Positions 22,959-33,018 of a stretch of 64,000 nt of DNA are shown in pieces; position 1 is the first letter of the stretch, and each line of letters opens with the position of its first letter. The notes beneath the pieces were generated by a model. It was not told the origin of the DNA. It searched no databases and saw only the letters and a list, made by a program, of their open reading frames with translations. A program made the position numbers and the translations under genes. This stretch comes from Helichrysum umbraculigerum (Eukaryota > Streptophyta > Magnoliopsida > Asterales > Asteraceae), in assembly GCA_949592205.1 (NCBI GenBank), contig CATIUR010000001.1, positions 69,235,559 through 69,299,558 of the forward strand, given 5' to 3'.

Positions 22959-25113
22959 GAGGTCTGGTTCACGACTGTCGTTCCAAAAATTCACCCAAAC
23001 CAATTCTAATCCGCAATCTAACCAACAATCATCTATTATAACGCTAATATATCATAATATACACGTTTGTAACATAAATTTGAGTATAAAAGTTTGATTG
23101 TTCCTTACAATGATTTTTGAACGAGATGATGGTGATGATCGGATGATGGTGATGATGAATCCAAGATGATGATGAAGATGATGATGATTGATTGTAGTGA
23201 TTTGTTGTTGTTGTTTGATTTGGAACCGAGAGAGAGCCGAGAGAAATGAAGAAGAAGAATGAAAATGAAAACAAAGGGTGTGTTCGGTTGTTTATGCCCA
23301 GCTCCAATTATTGGAGTTGGGTGGCTCCAATGTGAAGTACAAAATACCCGTGTTTTTGTACCCGATCGAAAAGTAGTAAAATGTTTTAATTCGATAAATT
23401 TCTATAATTGATATCGTACGTATTTTAATAGAAGTATTTTAATAAAAATACTTTTAATGAGATATAAAAATATATCTTTGTTTTATCTTTCTGAGACGGA
23501 CACGATTTGAATGTTTTCGTCGCGTTTGAGTAAAATGTTATAAAACGAAATATGTATATTTTATCTAATGTAAATAATAATTACTATCTCCAATAATAAT
23601 ACATTATTTATATGTTTTGTCGCGAATGTTTTACATTAGTACGATACGAATACTTTATATATTGTCAAAATAATATATAATAAATATGTAGATATTAAAT
23701 AATCATTCGGTATTACTTAATATTTGATTTTCACCAATGCCGTATAAATGAATCGGAAATTTGACCGATTTGAAAATGAACGATTAAATATAATCGCGTA
23801 TTGATATATATTCAAAAATATATATTTTGATACATACAATTAGCCTAATAGATAGAACTAATTACACGTATTTCTAAATGATTAGGAACTAAAAACTAGT
23901 CCTAATTTGACGGGTGTCACACAACACGTCCCGATGACCATTGGCAAAAGGACCAAGCCAACTCCCATAATTGAATACACCTGCCCTACCAATTCCGGCA
24001 ATGGCGAAAGGTCCAGGTATACCCACACCCAGCTTAGCCAAACTAATGACGAAGCTGATAAAAACCATCCAGAAGAACCTTGACCGGAGAAAAAAGGAAC
24101 CACCAGAACCTCTACCGACGAAAGCAAAGCATGAACCCAAAAGGAGACCATACATACTCGAGCCGCATCATCTTCCACCCTATGGATAGAACCATCAATG
24201 GAGGTTGATATGATACGCATCATAAAGACACTATCAATCAACACAAACGCACCATTGAACAGCAAAGATCAACCAGAAAGTCTCACCCCCCCCCCCCCAA
24301 GCCAACCACGTTCTCTCCCTAAAACCCCGTCGTATTAAACCCTAGCTGAAGAAAAATGGTTCGACAATCCGATAGAATCAGAAAGCAAACCCTAGTTGCC
24401 ACCAGAAATAAAAATCCGGCCAACCCTAAACAATAATCACGCAGCAATTCCCACCGGAAACCCAATCCGGAAAAACCAAAACCTCAAGCTGTCCACCGAG
24501 ACCAGCCTTCCAAATAACACCCTGATCGGAAAAAGGAACCAGCCGATACCTTCTTCCCTACGGAAACCCTAAACCGCCAACCACTTTACCACGCAACCCT
24601 AATACAGCTCAATTCCAAAACCACCAAGATAGCGATAAGGAACTAGAACAAGCAGAAAGGCTAAGCGTGACCACAAACCCACACGTCCAATCAATCAATA
24701 AAACAAGAAATCTCAATGGACCTGAAAACCAGCCACGATCTTAATGGATAATCAAGAACCTAGCCGTCAAAAACCCACGAGCTTTGAAGAACTAGTTCAG
24801 ACTATGCGCCGCAAAGATGATATAAAAGATAAACCCTAATTCTTAAACAGGAAACGAATTAAAGGTATACGATGAGCAAACAAAGAATAACACGGAGCTG
24901 ATCCAAAACCCTAGAACGTAAAATCACAAGCCCTAATACCTACCAACCGTGAACAAAACAATATGAGACGAACTGAAACCACGAAAATCGAAGGGGTTAA
25001 ACAATGGAAACAATACAAATCAATTGAATTGAGTCAAAATCGAAGGCAGAGGGCTGGATAAAATCGATTGAAGTGTTTTTAGGGTTTTGGGGAAATCGCC
25101 AATTAGAGAGAGA

Positions 25114-25116
<3 letters not shown>

Positions 25117-25144
<28 letters not shown>
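25117..25144. repeat. 28-base G homopolymer at the retroposon 5' end
   Basis: A run of 28 G lies 12 bp inside the right end of the retroposon. A run of about 13 C lies at 24286-24298. The exact lengths may be sequencing-limited. Confidence 0.7.
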
Positions 25145-25325
25145 TTGTTCGTTCTCTAGTTATTGACCTTTGGTAAGATAATATTGTATTTTTGTGCATG
25201 GATAGTAAGGTTGTTATATTTTTAATGGATAGGTTGTCCTAAAAATCATCTGGGAGCTGAGGTACCAAATATTTTGTACTTGCGTGGTAATGTAATACTA
25301 GGTAATTGTATAGTTCTTTCTTATG

Positions 25326-25600
25326 GTTTGCACACAATTATATTGTATCGTTAGTCTCTATATTTCAGCTTTTGCACTCACAGTTAAAAACACAAGAGTT
25401 GTTCCACACCCGATCTCTCCTCCAATAAAATTGTCAAAGTTACCCTTGATATCCTGTTTTTTTTTTTTTAATATAGAAAATTAAGGGTATGTTAGTCATT
25501 TCAGTTAGACTAGGAATCGAACGTGCAACAACTTTTACATTTATAGACTCTCGATGCAAAAAGTGAAATATTAGAACTAACGATGCAGTTTTGTGTAAAT
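25326..25600. repeat. Imperfect long inverted repeat, probable old MITE
   Basis: Left arm about 25326-25403 and right arm about 25520-25600 are imperfectly complementary over roughly 75 bp (matching blocks ATCGTTAGT / ACTAACGAT, TTTTGCA / TGCAAAAA, GTTGTT-CAC / GTGCAACAAC). Termini read GGTTTGCACACAA and TTGTGTAAATCA. No clear target duplication was found. Confidence 0.5.
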
Positions 25601-25780
25601 CAAATAACCATACACTTAATTCTAGAATAAAGTATTGTTTGTAAACTTAGTAGATTAGTTGTGCGGTTGTGCCAATTGCTATTAAACCCGGTTCTTTAAT
25701 CGAACCGGATTAGTACCGATTTCTGGTCGGATCGGTTAAGCCGGAAGGTTGAACCGGAGTTGTTAAAATCTGAAAATATA

Positions 25781-25785
25781 ATATG

Positions 25786-25870
<85 letters not shown>
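25781..25870. repeat. (TA)n / (TATG) microsatellite
   Basis: About 90 bp of TA repeats with three interspersed TATG units. Confidence 0.95.
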
Positions 25871-25873
<3 letters not shown>

Positions 25874-26117
25874 GTAAAATACATACAAAATTATGTCCAC
25901 CAAACAATTTAACAATCTAACAACAATTCAACAAGTAAACTTTGTTCAAAGACATACAATTTAACAAGTAAATCACATTCTTAATGATAGGATGTTGTCA
26001 TTATATTTTATTTTACAACAATTAATAACGCATTGTATATTTATAAATTAACTTTTAATATCGTCTTGTATATTCATTACATCATCAAATAATACATATT
26101 GCCTCATAAGATAAATA

Positions 26118-26126
<9 letters not shown>

Positions 26127-26178
<52 letters not shown>
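26127..26178. repeat. (TA)n microsatellite
   Basis: About 50 bp of uninterrupted TA repeats. Confidence 0.95.
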
Positions 26179-26179
<1 letters not shown>

Positions 26180-26482
26180 CAGAATACCATGCAGGATTTT
26201 AGGCCCTTGATTAGGCTCCCTAATTACTGATCAACGATCTAAATTATTTCACCATGATTACATTTAACACCCTAATAATTATTTGTAAACATTTAAATTT
26301 AAAATGCATCCAATATTTAAAATATAATAATTGCCGATTATATATTACATTGAATATTTAATAACTTAAATCACTTATCTAGTAGAATAGAATAGAATGA
26401 CATTAAATAAAATTTCAATACTAACAAATAAAACGGGCGGCAATTTGCAAAACTTTTAACAAATTTTTATATTTATCTTTTA

Positions 26483-27149
26483 ATATAAGGTTCAAATGAG
26501 AATGAGATTTTGTGTGAGAATTGAGGAATCACTCATAATGCGCCATGTCACAATAACCCATTTCCCCCTTGTTTTTTAAAATCAAATATCTCACAAACGG
26601 TAAGTCGAAAAATCATGAAAATTGCACCATATTTTTCAGCGTTTTATCCTCTTCGATTTGCCGTCCCCAAGGCTAACTTTTGACGAATTTTTTTTTTTTG
26701 GGTTTTGTAAATGGTACAAAATTAGAAACACACGTGTTACTCGCCGGTATCACATGTGTTACTCGCCGGTAACACATGTGTTACTCGCCGGTAACACATG
26801 TGTTACTCGCCGGTAACACATGGTAACACATGTGTTAGTTTTTTTTCAAAATCTACTACTCGATGGTAACACATGTGTTACTCAACGGTAACACATGTGT
26901 TAGTTGTTTTCAAAACCCACCGAAAAACGGAAAAAAAAAATTCGTCGAAAGTATACCTTGTCACATCTCTAATTAAAGAGAATAAAACGCTGATTATTAT
27001 GGTGCAATTTTTATGATTTTTCGACTTACCGTTTGAGAGATATTTAATTTTTAAAAATGTGGAGGAAAAAGAAAAAAATGACACATGACATATTCTGGTT
27101 GGTTACTCCATTCTCACTCAAAAATATTGTACTCATTCGAACCTTACTC
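26483..27149. mobile_element. Mutator-like foldback MITE with an internal palindrome array
   Basis: Left and right arms of about 250 bp are clearly complementary (for example AAGGTTC-AATGAG at both ends; AAACGGTAAGTCGAAAAATC and its partner; AATTGCACCAT / ATGGTGCAATT). The 10-bp flank TTATCTTTTA is repeated at 26473-26482 and 27150-27159, the target length expected for Mutator-like transposons. There is no transposase. The centre is filled by the array at 26729-26902. Confidence 0.8.
26729..26902. repeat. GGTAACACATGTGTTACTCGCC array
   Basis: Around eight units with the 12-bp palindrome AACACATGTGTT, five of them in perfect 22-bp tandem register with TACTCGCCGG between. It occupies the loop of the foldback element. 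Confidence 0.9.
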
Positions 27150-27159
27150 TTATCTTTTA

Positions 27160-28737
27160 TTAAAACAAATCTTTTTCTAATTTAATGTTTTTATTTTATC
27201 CTTATATATATCATGCATTATTCTAGCCATCTTCATTCAAAATCTTCTTGCATTGTTTACATTCGTCCACAATCTTTCACGTTCATAAATACACCAAATT
27301 CATGTTCATCAAATGTCAAAGAACCTGACAATTCAAAAAATTCAAATGAATTGAAAGGTATTATATGTCTATTATTTATGTTATATAATCGCTAATTTGT
27401 ATTTATAATATTTGTTTGTAATTGTTTTCTGGATGGGAAACACCCTTTAGTTGGAGATCTCAAACCTCCTCAAAGTTTTGAAGGTATTAATTTTTTTTTT
27501 TTATGTTGCAAAAATAATAACCTACGGATATTATTTGTAACCTACCTTTGCTTTATTTTATTATTAATAAAAATTAAGTTTGTGAAGATGTTCTCAAAAA
27601 ATGTATGGAAAAAGTTGGTGTGACCATCAGTTATTTAATCAGCTTTTTCCTGGTCATGACATCGATGATAAATATATTGTGAGTCTATACTTCTTCAACA
27701 AGACTAAAATCTTAGAATAATCTTAGACAATTATGTTTGACTTTTTGAAACTAAAAAATAAAGTATTCACTAAGTATTATGTGTTTTGTTTTTTGTTAAA
27801 TATATTATGTTTATTAGCATTCCAGTCAATAGTTAGTGTTCTTTTAATCTTTATTATGCATATAAATTATTATTTAAGTTCCATTATTATGCCATAATAC
27901 AACTGTTAAAAAGTTGCTTAAAGTTTTACGTTTGCATGTAAGGATGGCAACGAGTTGAGTTCGGACAGGTTTTAGTGTATTTGTAACCATACGCATTTAG
28001 AATATTCGTACCCATATCGGTTTTACAGATTTATCTGCAAGTTTTGGTTATCTCCATATATGTAACTTTGACCGAACAAAAAAACGGAACCAAAATACCA
28101 CAAACTATAAAATATTCAATATTTCAAATATTAAAGCTAATAATTTGACTATTTAATTAACTAATTCAAAGTTTTGAAACATTCAAGATAACGTGCAATT
28201 TCATGTTTTCATAAAGATACATAATTCAAATGTAGTAATCATGAAAATCCAAATGTAAAAGCTATAAGGCCCACGAGTTGATATGTACACTGTCTGCTTA
28301 TATATATTTAAAAAGTATGTAATATATAAAAATTCAAATTAAAAATTATAATTATGTGGGTATAGATACGGCTAAACGGGTATAGATACGAGTACGAGTA
28401 ATCGGATAGGTATTACCAAACTTATCACCATACCCATGCTTGTGAAATAAAAATATTTTTACCCAAACCCACATCCAAACCCATTAACCCACCTCCATAA
28501 CCTCCCCAAAAATCTTGAGTTCGGTTTTCCCTTTTAGGTGTGTTTGTCATCTTATTTGCATCGAAACAATACTTATGTATCATTTGTTTGGTTTCTAACG
28601 TATTTTAGGCGTCATGTATTCTAACGATTTTTTAGTAATAGAAGACAATAAAAAACTAAAAGAAATATTTATCTTTTCATAATTTGTTAAAGTATATATG
28701 TCTAATGATTTTTTATTCATATAATGTCAAAGCCCGC
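27160..28737. other. AT-rich DNA, possibly the body of a Helitron
   Basis: No gene can be assigned. Three short exon-like patches (about 27213-27357, 27430-27481 and 27580-27679) each run into a GT. If real they could be captured gene pieces, but the support is weak. A tandem pair GGGTATAGATACG occurs near 28370. No Rep/helicase motif is visible and the 5' Helitron end was not found. Confidence 0.35.
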
Positions 28738-28760
28738 GTTGTCGTGGGTCCTTCACCTAG
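28738..28760 (+). mobile_element. Helitron 3' terminus
   Basis: CCCGCG-TTGT-CGTGGG can fold as a 6-bp hairpin (one G-T pair), followed 8 bp later by the terminal CTAG and then T, the expected host base. This hairpin plus CTAG|T is the standard plant Helitron 3' end. Confidence 0.7.
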
Positions 28761-29021
28761 TATATATATATAATATCATGAAACTAAAATTTAATTACAC
28801 ACCTATAATTTTCGAATATAGTATATATATCATGAGTGATGCGATATATGTAATAAGTATATTTAGAGTAAATAATTAAAAATAAGTTAAATATTAAATT
28901 AGTTGGTTAAGAAGTTATTATTCATTAATGTGATCGTGAGTTCCAATCTTATAATCATCAATTTTATTTTATTTTCTACTTGTTTAGAACTTTAACTTTA
29001 ATTTGTCCCACATTTTTTTGT
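28761..29021. other. AT-rich spacer
   Basis: Nothing recognisable. It ends at the left LTR of the SIRE-type Copia. Confidence 0.6.
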
Positions 29022-29256
29022 TGATAGTCCTGTTGCTTGGATCTGATCGGATCGTTTACAACTAAACGTGTGGAATCCGTTTGATTGAATATATAAACGT
29101 TAACGAATCACGAACACGAACAATTCTATAAGCTTTTGTATATATTAACAATTGAATCGTATAGCTTTACAATCTCTTTCTCAGCCTCTCTCTCTCACAC
29201 AAAACGCCTCACACCAATGCCTCACAAAGTCTAACCCTAATTCTGTATTCGACTCC

Positions 29257-29267
29257 TCTATTTATAG
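29257..29267 (-). promoter_or_regulatory. TATA box of Copia LTR A
   Basis: Minus-strand CTATAAATAGAGG lies about 20 bp past the palindrome cassette in the element's sense. Confidence 0.65.
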
Positions 29268-29283
29268 TCTGTCCAGACCTACT

Positions 29284-29368
29284 TGCGACACTAGCCAAGT
29301 GTCGCAGTTGCCAACTCTTGCGACACTAGCTAAGTGTCGCATTTTATGACACTCGCACAAGTGTCGCA
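29284..29368. repeat. GCGACACT/AGTGTCGC cassette in Copia LTR A
   Basis: Three pairs of TGCGACACT and AGTGTCGCA with 5-7 bp spacers, one with decayed arms. The middle pair (29320-29339) is identical over 20 bases to 17884-17903 in a Ty3 solo LTR. Confidence 0.9.
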
Positions 29369-29511
29369 GGTCTACACTTGTATACTATTTTCATTTTTCA
29401 TACACATTTCTATCTATTACATATCAACACTATACATCACATACGCAAACTAATTGACTTTGACAAGTACATATGTTTGACCAACTGACTGACACACAAA
29501 ATGCACCAACA

Positions 29512-29523
29512 AACTCCCCCATG
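29512..29523 (-). other. Polypurine tract next to Copia LTR A
   Basis: Minus-strand ATGGGGGAGTT directly precedes the LTR, as is usual in SIRE-type elements. Confidence 0.75.
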
Positions 29524-29895
29524 TCAGCAGCTTGGTCAACTAGGTCTTCAATTATTCTGAACCAACAAACTCTTTCATGTCTTCAAGAATCAGTAACTCC
29601 CCCATTGAGATAGCATGGTCTTCAGAAAAATCTTGATGTCCAGATTCATGTGATTGACACACATTTATCATACAATAAGATCTTCAAACTCTGTGACTAT
29701 TTCTCAATCATCAGCAGCTTCTCTTTGGAGAATAACCGACATCCTTTATATCTTCAATATTTGACTTTAACAAGATATGTGATATTTGAAGAAAATAACA
29801 TAGAAATAAAATGTTTTTGTATTTTCTTTATAAATATTAAAATAAATTGGGGATAGGATTGTTTTGGGTATGCTTAGAGATCATATCAGGCCAAC
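29524..29895 (-). other. Copia 3' noncoding region, left piece
   Basis: It is homologous to 42000-42424. It ends at the target CCAAC (29891-29895) of the nested Ty3 element. The uninterrupted sequence is preserved in the second unit at about 42409-42435. Confidence 0.8.
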
Positions 29896-30788
29896 TGTGA
29901 CAACCTTCAATTTAGGACTAGAATTTAGTGCCTAAACAAGTATTAATACATGTAATTAGTTCTGTGTTAGGCTAATTAATGTATCAATTATTATATATAT
30001 TGTTGAATATATATCTACACAATGATACGGTTTGTTTAAATCGTACGAGTTTCAAATCGAATGAACTTCGATACATTAAATACGGACGTTGGTGAACAAT
30101 TTATTTAAGTAATACAAGGATGATTAATAACGTTATCGTATTTAAAAATATTATGTCAATAATATTTCGTATCCAGATTTTATCAAACAATTAATATTAA
30201 CGCGAATCAGAATGTAACTTCGCAAACGAAACGAGACAATCCACCTTTTCTAATGTAATTATTAAATAGTTAGTAAAATACTTCAACAAAAATACTGAAT
30301 AATTATTCGTATTTTAAAACGTATATTAAAACCGTAAAATAAATATTTAACGTTTGAACGACGAAGAAAACGAACACCGCACGGAGCGGGAAAAGCGGGG
30401 CGAAAATGAGAGTTAACCTCCCATCCCCACCATCTTTTCTTTCATTTCCCATTTCCTTTCTCTCTCTCCTCTCTTATTTTCTCTCTATCACCACCATCTC
30501 CATAATCCATAAAAATCACAAAATAAATACACTAAACGACTTCAAATCATCATACTCGTTTGGAATAAAACGTTCACCACTTCGCGATCTACAATCCTAT
30601 CTTTCCGGAATTTCATTTCGGCGATTTGTAAGTTTCCGACACAACTCCGAAAACTCTCGTTTTTAAGTTTTATAACTTGCTAGTTGTTTGTATAACCTTG
30701 TAATGTCCTAAAATGGGTTGGGTAAAAATATTATGTCGATCGATGGCCGGAAAATGCATTTTTGAGGTTGAAACTCCGATCAGACTCC

Positions 30789-31148
30789 GTACGTCGCATT
30801 TGGCCTGGAGCAAATGCGACGCAGCGACTTACGTCGCACTATAACCCCAACGTCGCATATAGCAACGCAGCCTATTACGTCGCATTGAATTGCGACGTCG
30901 CACTTAGCGACGCAGACCCTTACGTCGCAGAAATCAACTACGTCGCCTATAGCGACGCCACGTACAACGTCGCATTAAATTGCGAAAGTCGCACTTAGCG
31001 ACGCAGACCCTTACGTCGCAGAAATCAACTACGTCGCCTATAGCGACGCCACGTACAACGTCACATTAAATTGCGAAAGTCGCACATAGCGACGCCGTGC
31101 CCAACGTCGCAGTCCGGATCTGCGACGTCGCACCCAACGTCGCACAAA
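30789..31148. repeat. ACGTCGCA/TGCGACG cassette, 5' LTR
   Basis: More than a dozen GTCGC or GCGAC half-sites, arranged as inverted pairs such as ACGTCGCATTT...AAATGCGACG. A 91-bp higher-order unit is duplicated (starts at 30900 and 30991). The GCGAC core is shared with the GCGACACT cassettes at 17855 and 29284. Confidence 0.9.
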
Positions 31149-31779
31149 CCAGAACCTCAAAAACACAAATTCAAGTCCGGATGCGTTTTTCCTTAAAACA
31201 ATATAGTAGAAATAAAAATTTTCCAAGCTGACCTGGCAGCTCGACCCCAGCCAGGGGCTCTGCCCCTTGGACCCCGCCAGGGGCTGCCGCCCCTTGGACC
31301 CCGCTAACCAGGGGCGCTGCCCCCGGACCCCTGTACTTAGATTCTGTAAGCACATTTTTACAACAAAAATGTCAAACTTGTACAACTTCAAAACGCTTAC
31401 ACGATACAACTTTTCAATCATAATGAAAATTTACTTTTCAAGGTTAACACGTCGAGACATAAGGAGAACATTAACATATTTAAATTCAAACAATCACCAA
31501 CGGGCCGTATACATTTTCAAAACCTAATTCACAATCAAACAAGTCTTTGTAACTTGTATCAAGTCAATCAAACAAGTCGTAGTAACTTGTAACTATACAA
31601 ACAACCAAATCGGGGTAATTTGGACATCAAGTTAAGCAAACAATTTCAATGGTAGTCTTTCGAGATAACGGTACAATTAATAACAATTCAAGTGTCGTGG
31701 ACACATTCAAGTTTCAAGACTTTGGACACCAAATTACAGCTAATTACCTCAAGTTTATTAAATTAAACACTTCAAGAAT

Positions 31780-31788
31780 CAGGTGAGT
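31780..31788 (+). promoter_or_regulatory. Juxtaposed splice-like site CAG|GTGAGT
   Basis: AAGAATCAG|GTGAGTTTCATGG is preserved in the 3' LTR at 39433-39441 and in the two solo LTRs. It could be a recursive splice point or an exon edge of a leader intron. Confidence 0.4.
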
Positions 31789-32565
31789 TTCATGGCCCCA
31801 TTTTCACTACTTTTACTAGGGGTGTGATATTACTACTTCATTTTGTTTTACAAGTAGAACGCAAGTGCCAAACTTCAAATACTACATGAGTTTCAAGCTA
31901 ATCAATTTAAAGTCCTCCATAGCATAGTCTCTAGTATTTATAGCGTGAATGTTAGTATATGATATCATATGGGATTGACAATCCTCATCCGGGTTAGCAC
32001 GCACTAACCGGTCAAACGGATGTATTAGCATTTGGGAAGACGAGTGTTGATTAGGCACTCGTAGGAGGCATTTCAAGTTAGGTTTCCTTAAGTGGGCCTG
32101 ACAAATCAAGTTAAGCTCAGACTATGTGCTCATGGACAGTATAACTTTTATTTTGCTTAATTGCATTTTAAATTCAATATAAATCTTGCGGTTCTTACAA
32201 CTATATATGGACATACAAACCTGTGAGCTCACCAGCGTTTTCGCTGACCCATTTTAGTATTTATCACAGGTACCCCGCAGTAGGTTGGATGCACAAGCAT
32301 GAACTATTAGCTCGAGTCAGCATTCATACAACTAGAGATTTGATTGCATTATTATATTTTGTAAAAGTAATTATGCTATGAAATCTCTCAATTTCAGAAA
32401 TCGAGCTAATGTAACAATATTTTGATGTAAACATTTACTTTATCTATACAAGTTTAAAACGACGCATATAGTGGTCGTTCATTATATCTTATGTGCTTTG
32501 TATATTGATTAGTGACACCCAAATCGAGCTTCCGCAAATCAATCAAATTTGGGGGTGTCACAGAT

Positions 32566-32578
32566 TGGTATCAGAGCC
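32566..32578 (+). other. Primer-binding site, initiator tRNA-Met type
   Basis: TGGTATCAGAGCC lies 3 bp after the 5' LTR. Confidence 0.95.
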
Positions 32579-33018
32579 TAATGTTATAGTGAACTAGGTT
32601 GCATTTAGTGGACCTAGACTATGACCGTTAGGCAGTATTCCCTATTAGGTATAACCAGTTCAGAGATTACAGCATACGAATTTAATTTAACATAGCCTGA
32701 TCAATTATGTACAATAAACAAAGATGATGTAAGATCTGAAGGAAGTTATGGCTGAACATGATACACTAGTTGACTCTGACCTCGAGAGAAACGGGACTCA
32801 AAACATGTCTTTGCTAGACACACAATAGGTTATTACGTGATATATATATATATATATACATGAATAGACCTCATTACAACTTTAGCCTATATTATATTAT
32901 ATGAATATTGGCCTCTTTCTCTCTAACGTTTTATCTCGGAATGACAAACACACCACCAAATTCATCGCACTCGGACGAGTATCTCACTTCCTTTCTTTGT
33001 TCTTTCTTACTCAATATC
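32579..33018 (+). other. Leader between primer site and gag
   Basis: About 440 bp, AT-rich, with a short TA microsatellite near 32840. An in-frame ATG at 32908 extends the gag frame by 37 codons. Confidence 0.6.

Larger units (their letters stand above)
21194..23921 (-). repeat. Solo LTR of a Ty3 element, minus orientation
   Basis: In element sense it runs from TGTGACACCCGTC (right end) to GGGGGTGCGACA (left end), 2728 bp, flanked by CAACA at 21189-21193 and 23922-23926. It is the same family as 16958-19321 by termini and layout, yet its cassette (22697-22958) has an unrelated motif. A donor-like GTAAGG is at about 23104-23109 and AG|GTGAGT at 21991/21992, both on the minus strand. Confidence 0.9.
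20791..25156 (-). mobile_element. Non-LTR retroposon (LINE-like), minus strand, split by a solo LTR
   Basis: A 15-bp target duplication (20776-20790 and 25157-25171) flanks a segment whose left end is oligo-T, that is a minus-strand poly(A) tail preceded by TTTACCC-type sequence. This is the signature of target-primed reverse transcription. Without the nested LTR (21194-23921) it is about 1.6 kb. No reverse transcriptase or endonuclease motif is visible. A minus-strand open frame ending near 23927 is hydrophobic and unrecognised. The 5' end carries AAACCCTAA-rich leader sequence and a 28-base homopolymer. It may be an internally deleted LINE or a retrocopy moved by one. Confidence 0.7.
25172..26482. 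other. AT-rich intergenic DNA with inverted repeats and microsatellites
   Basis: No gene is visible. It holds the inverted repeat at 25326-25600, a CCGGTTC/GAACCGG hairpin at 25688-25708 with further CCGG-TT half-sites to 25760, and two TA microsatellites. The left target copy of the foldback MITE (TTATCTTTTA, 26473-26482) ends it. Confidence 0.6.
29022..29511 (-). repeat. LTR A (3' LTR) of the SIRE-type Copia
   Basis: It is 490 bp, in element sense TGTTGGTGCATTTTGTG... to ...GGACTATCA. It contains a GCGACACT/AGTGTCGC cassette (29284-29368) followed by TATAAATAG (29257-29267, minus strand). It is clearly diverged from LTR B. Confidence 0.8.
29896..32562 (+). repeat. 5' LTR of the full-length Ty3 element
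   Basis: It runs from TGTGACAACC to GGGGTGTCACA, 2667 bp. A CT-rich leader (30440-30480), GTAAGT donor-like site (30628-30633), palindrome cassette (30789-31148), CAG|GTGAGT (31782/31783) and CACAG acceptor-like site (about 32271) follow in order. It lacks about 50 bp present in the 3' LTR at 38770-38819. Confidence 0.95.

Noticed and set aside
23882..24265. Hydrophobic minus-strand open frame as a membrane protein gene
   Set aside because: It lies in a short retroposon, is interrupted by the solo LTR junction, has no recognisable family, and an overlapping frame is equally open.
24300..24960. Scattered AACCCTA phrases as telomeric repeats
   Set aside because: They are isolated single copies in leader-like sequence, never in tandem.
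30406..30998. Open frames in the Ty3 LTRs (also 38009-38601)
   Set aside because: They translate the CT-rich leader and the palindrome cassette. Repetition in both LTRs and lack of protein features argue against coding.
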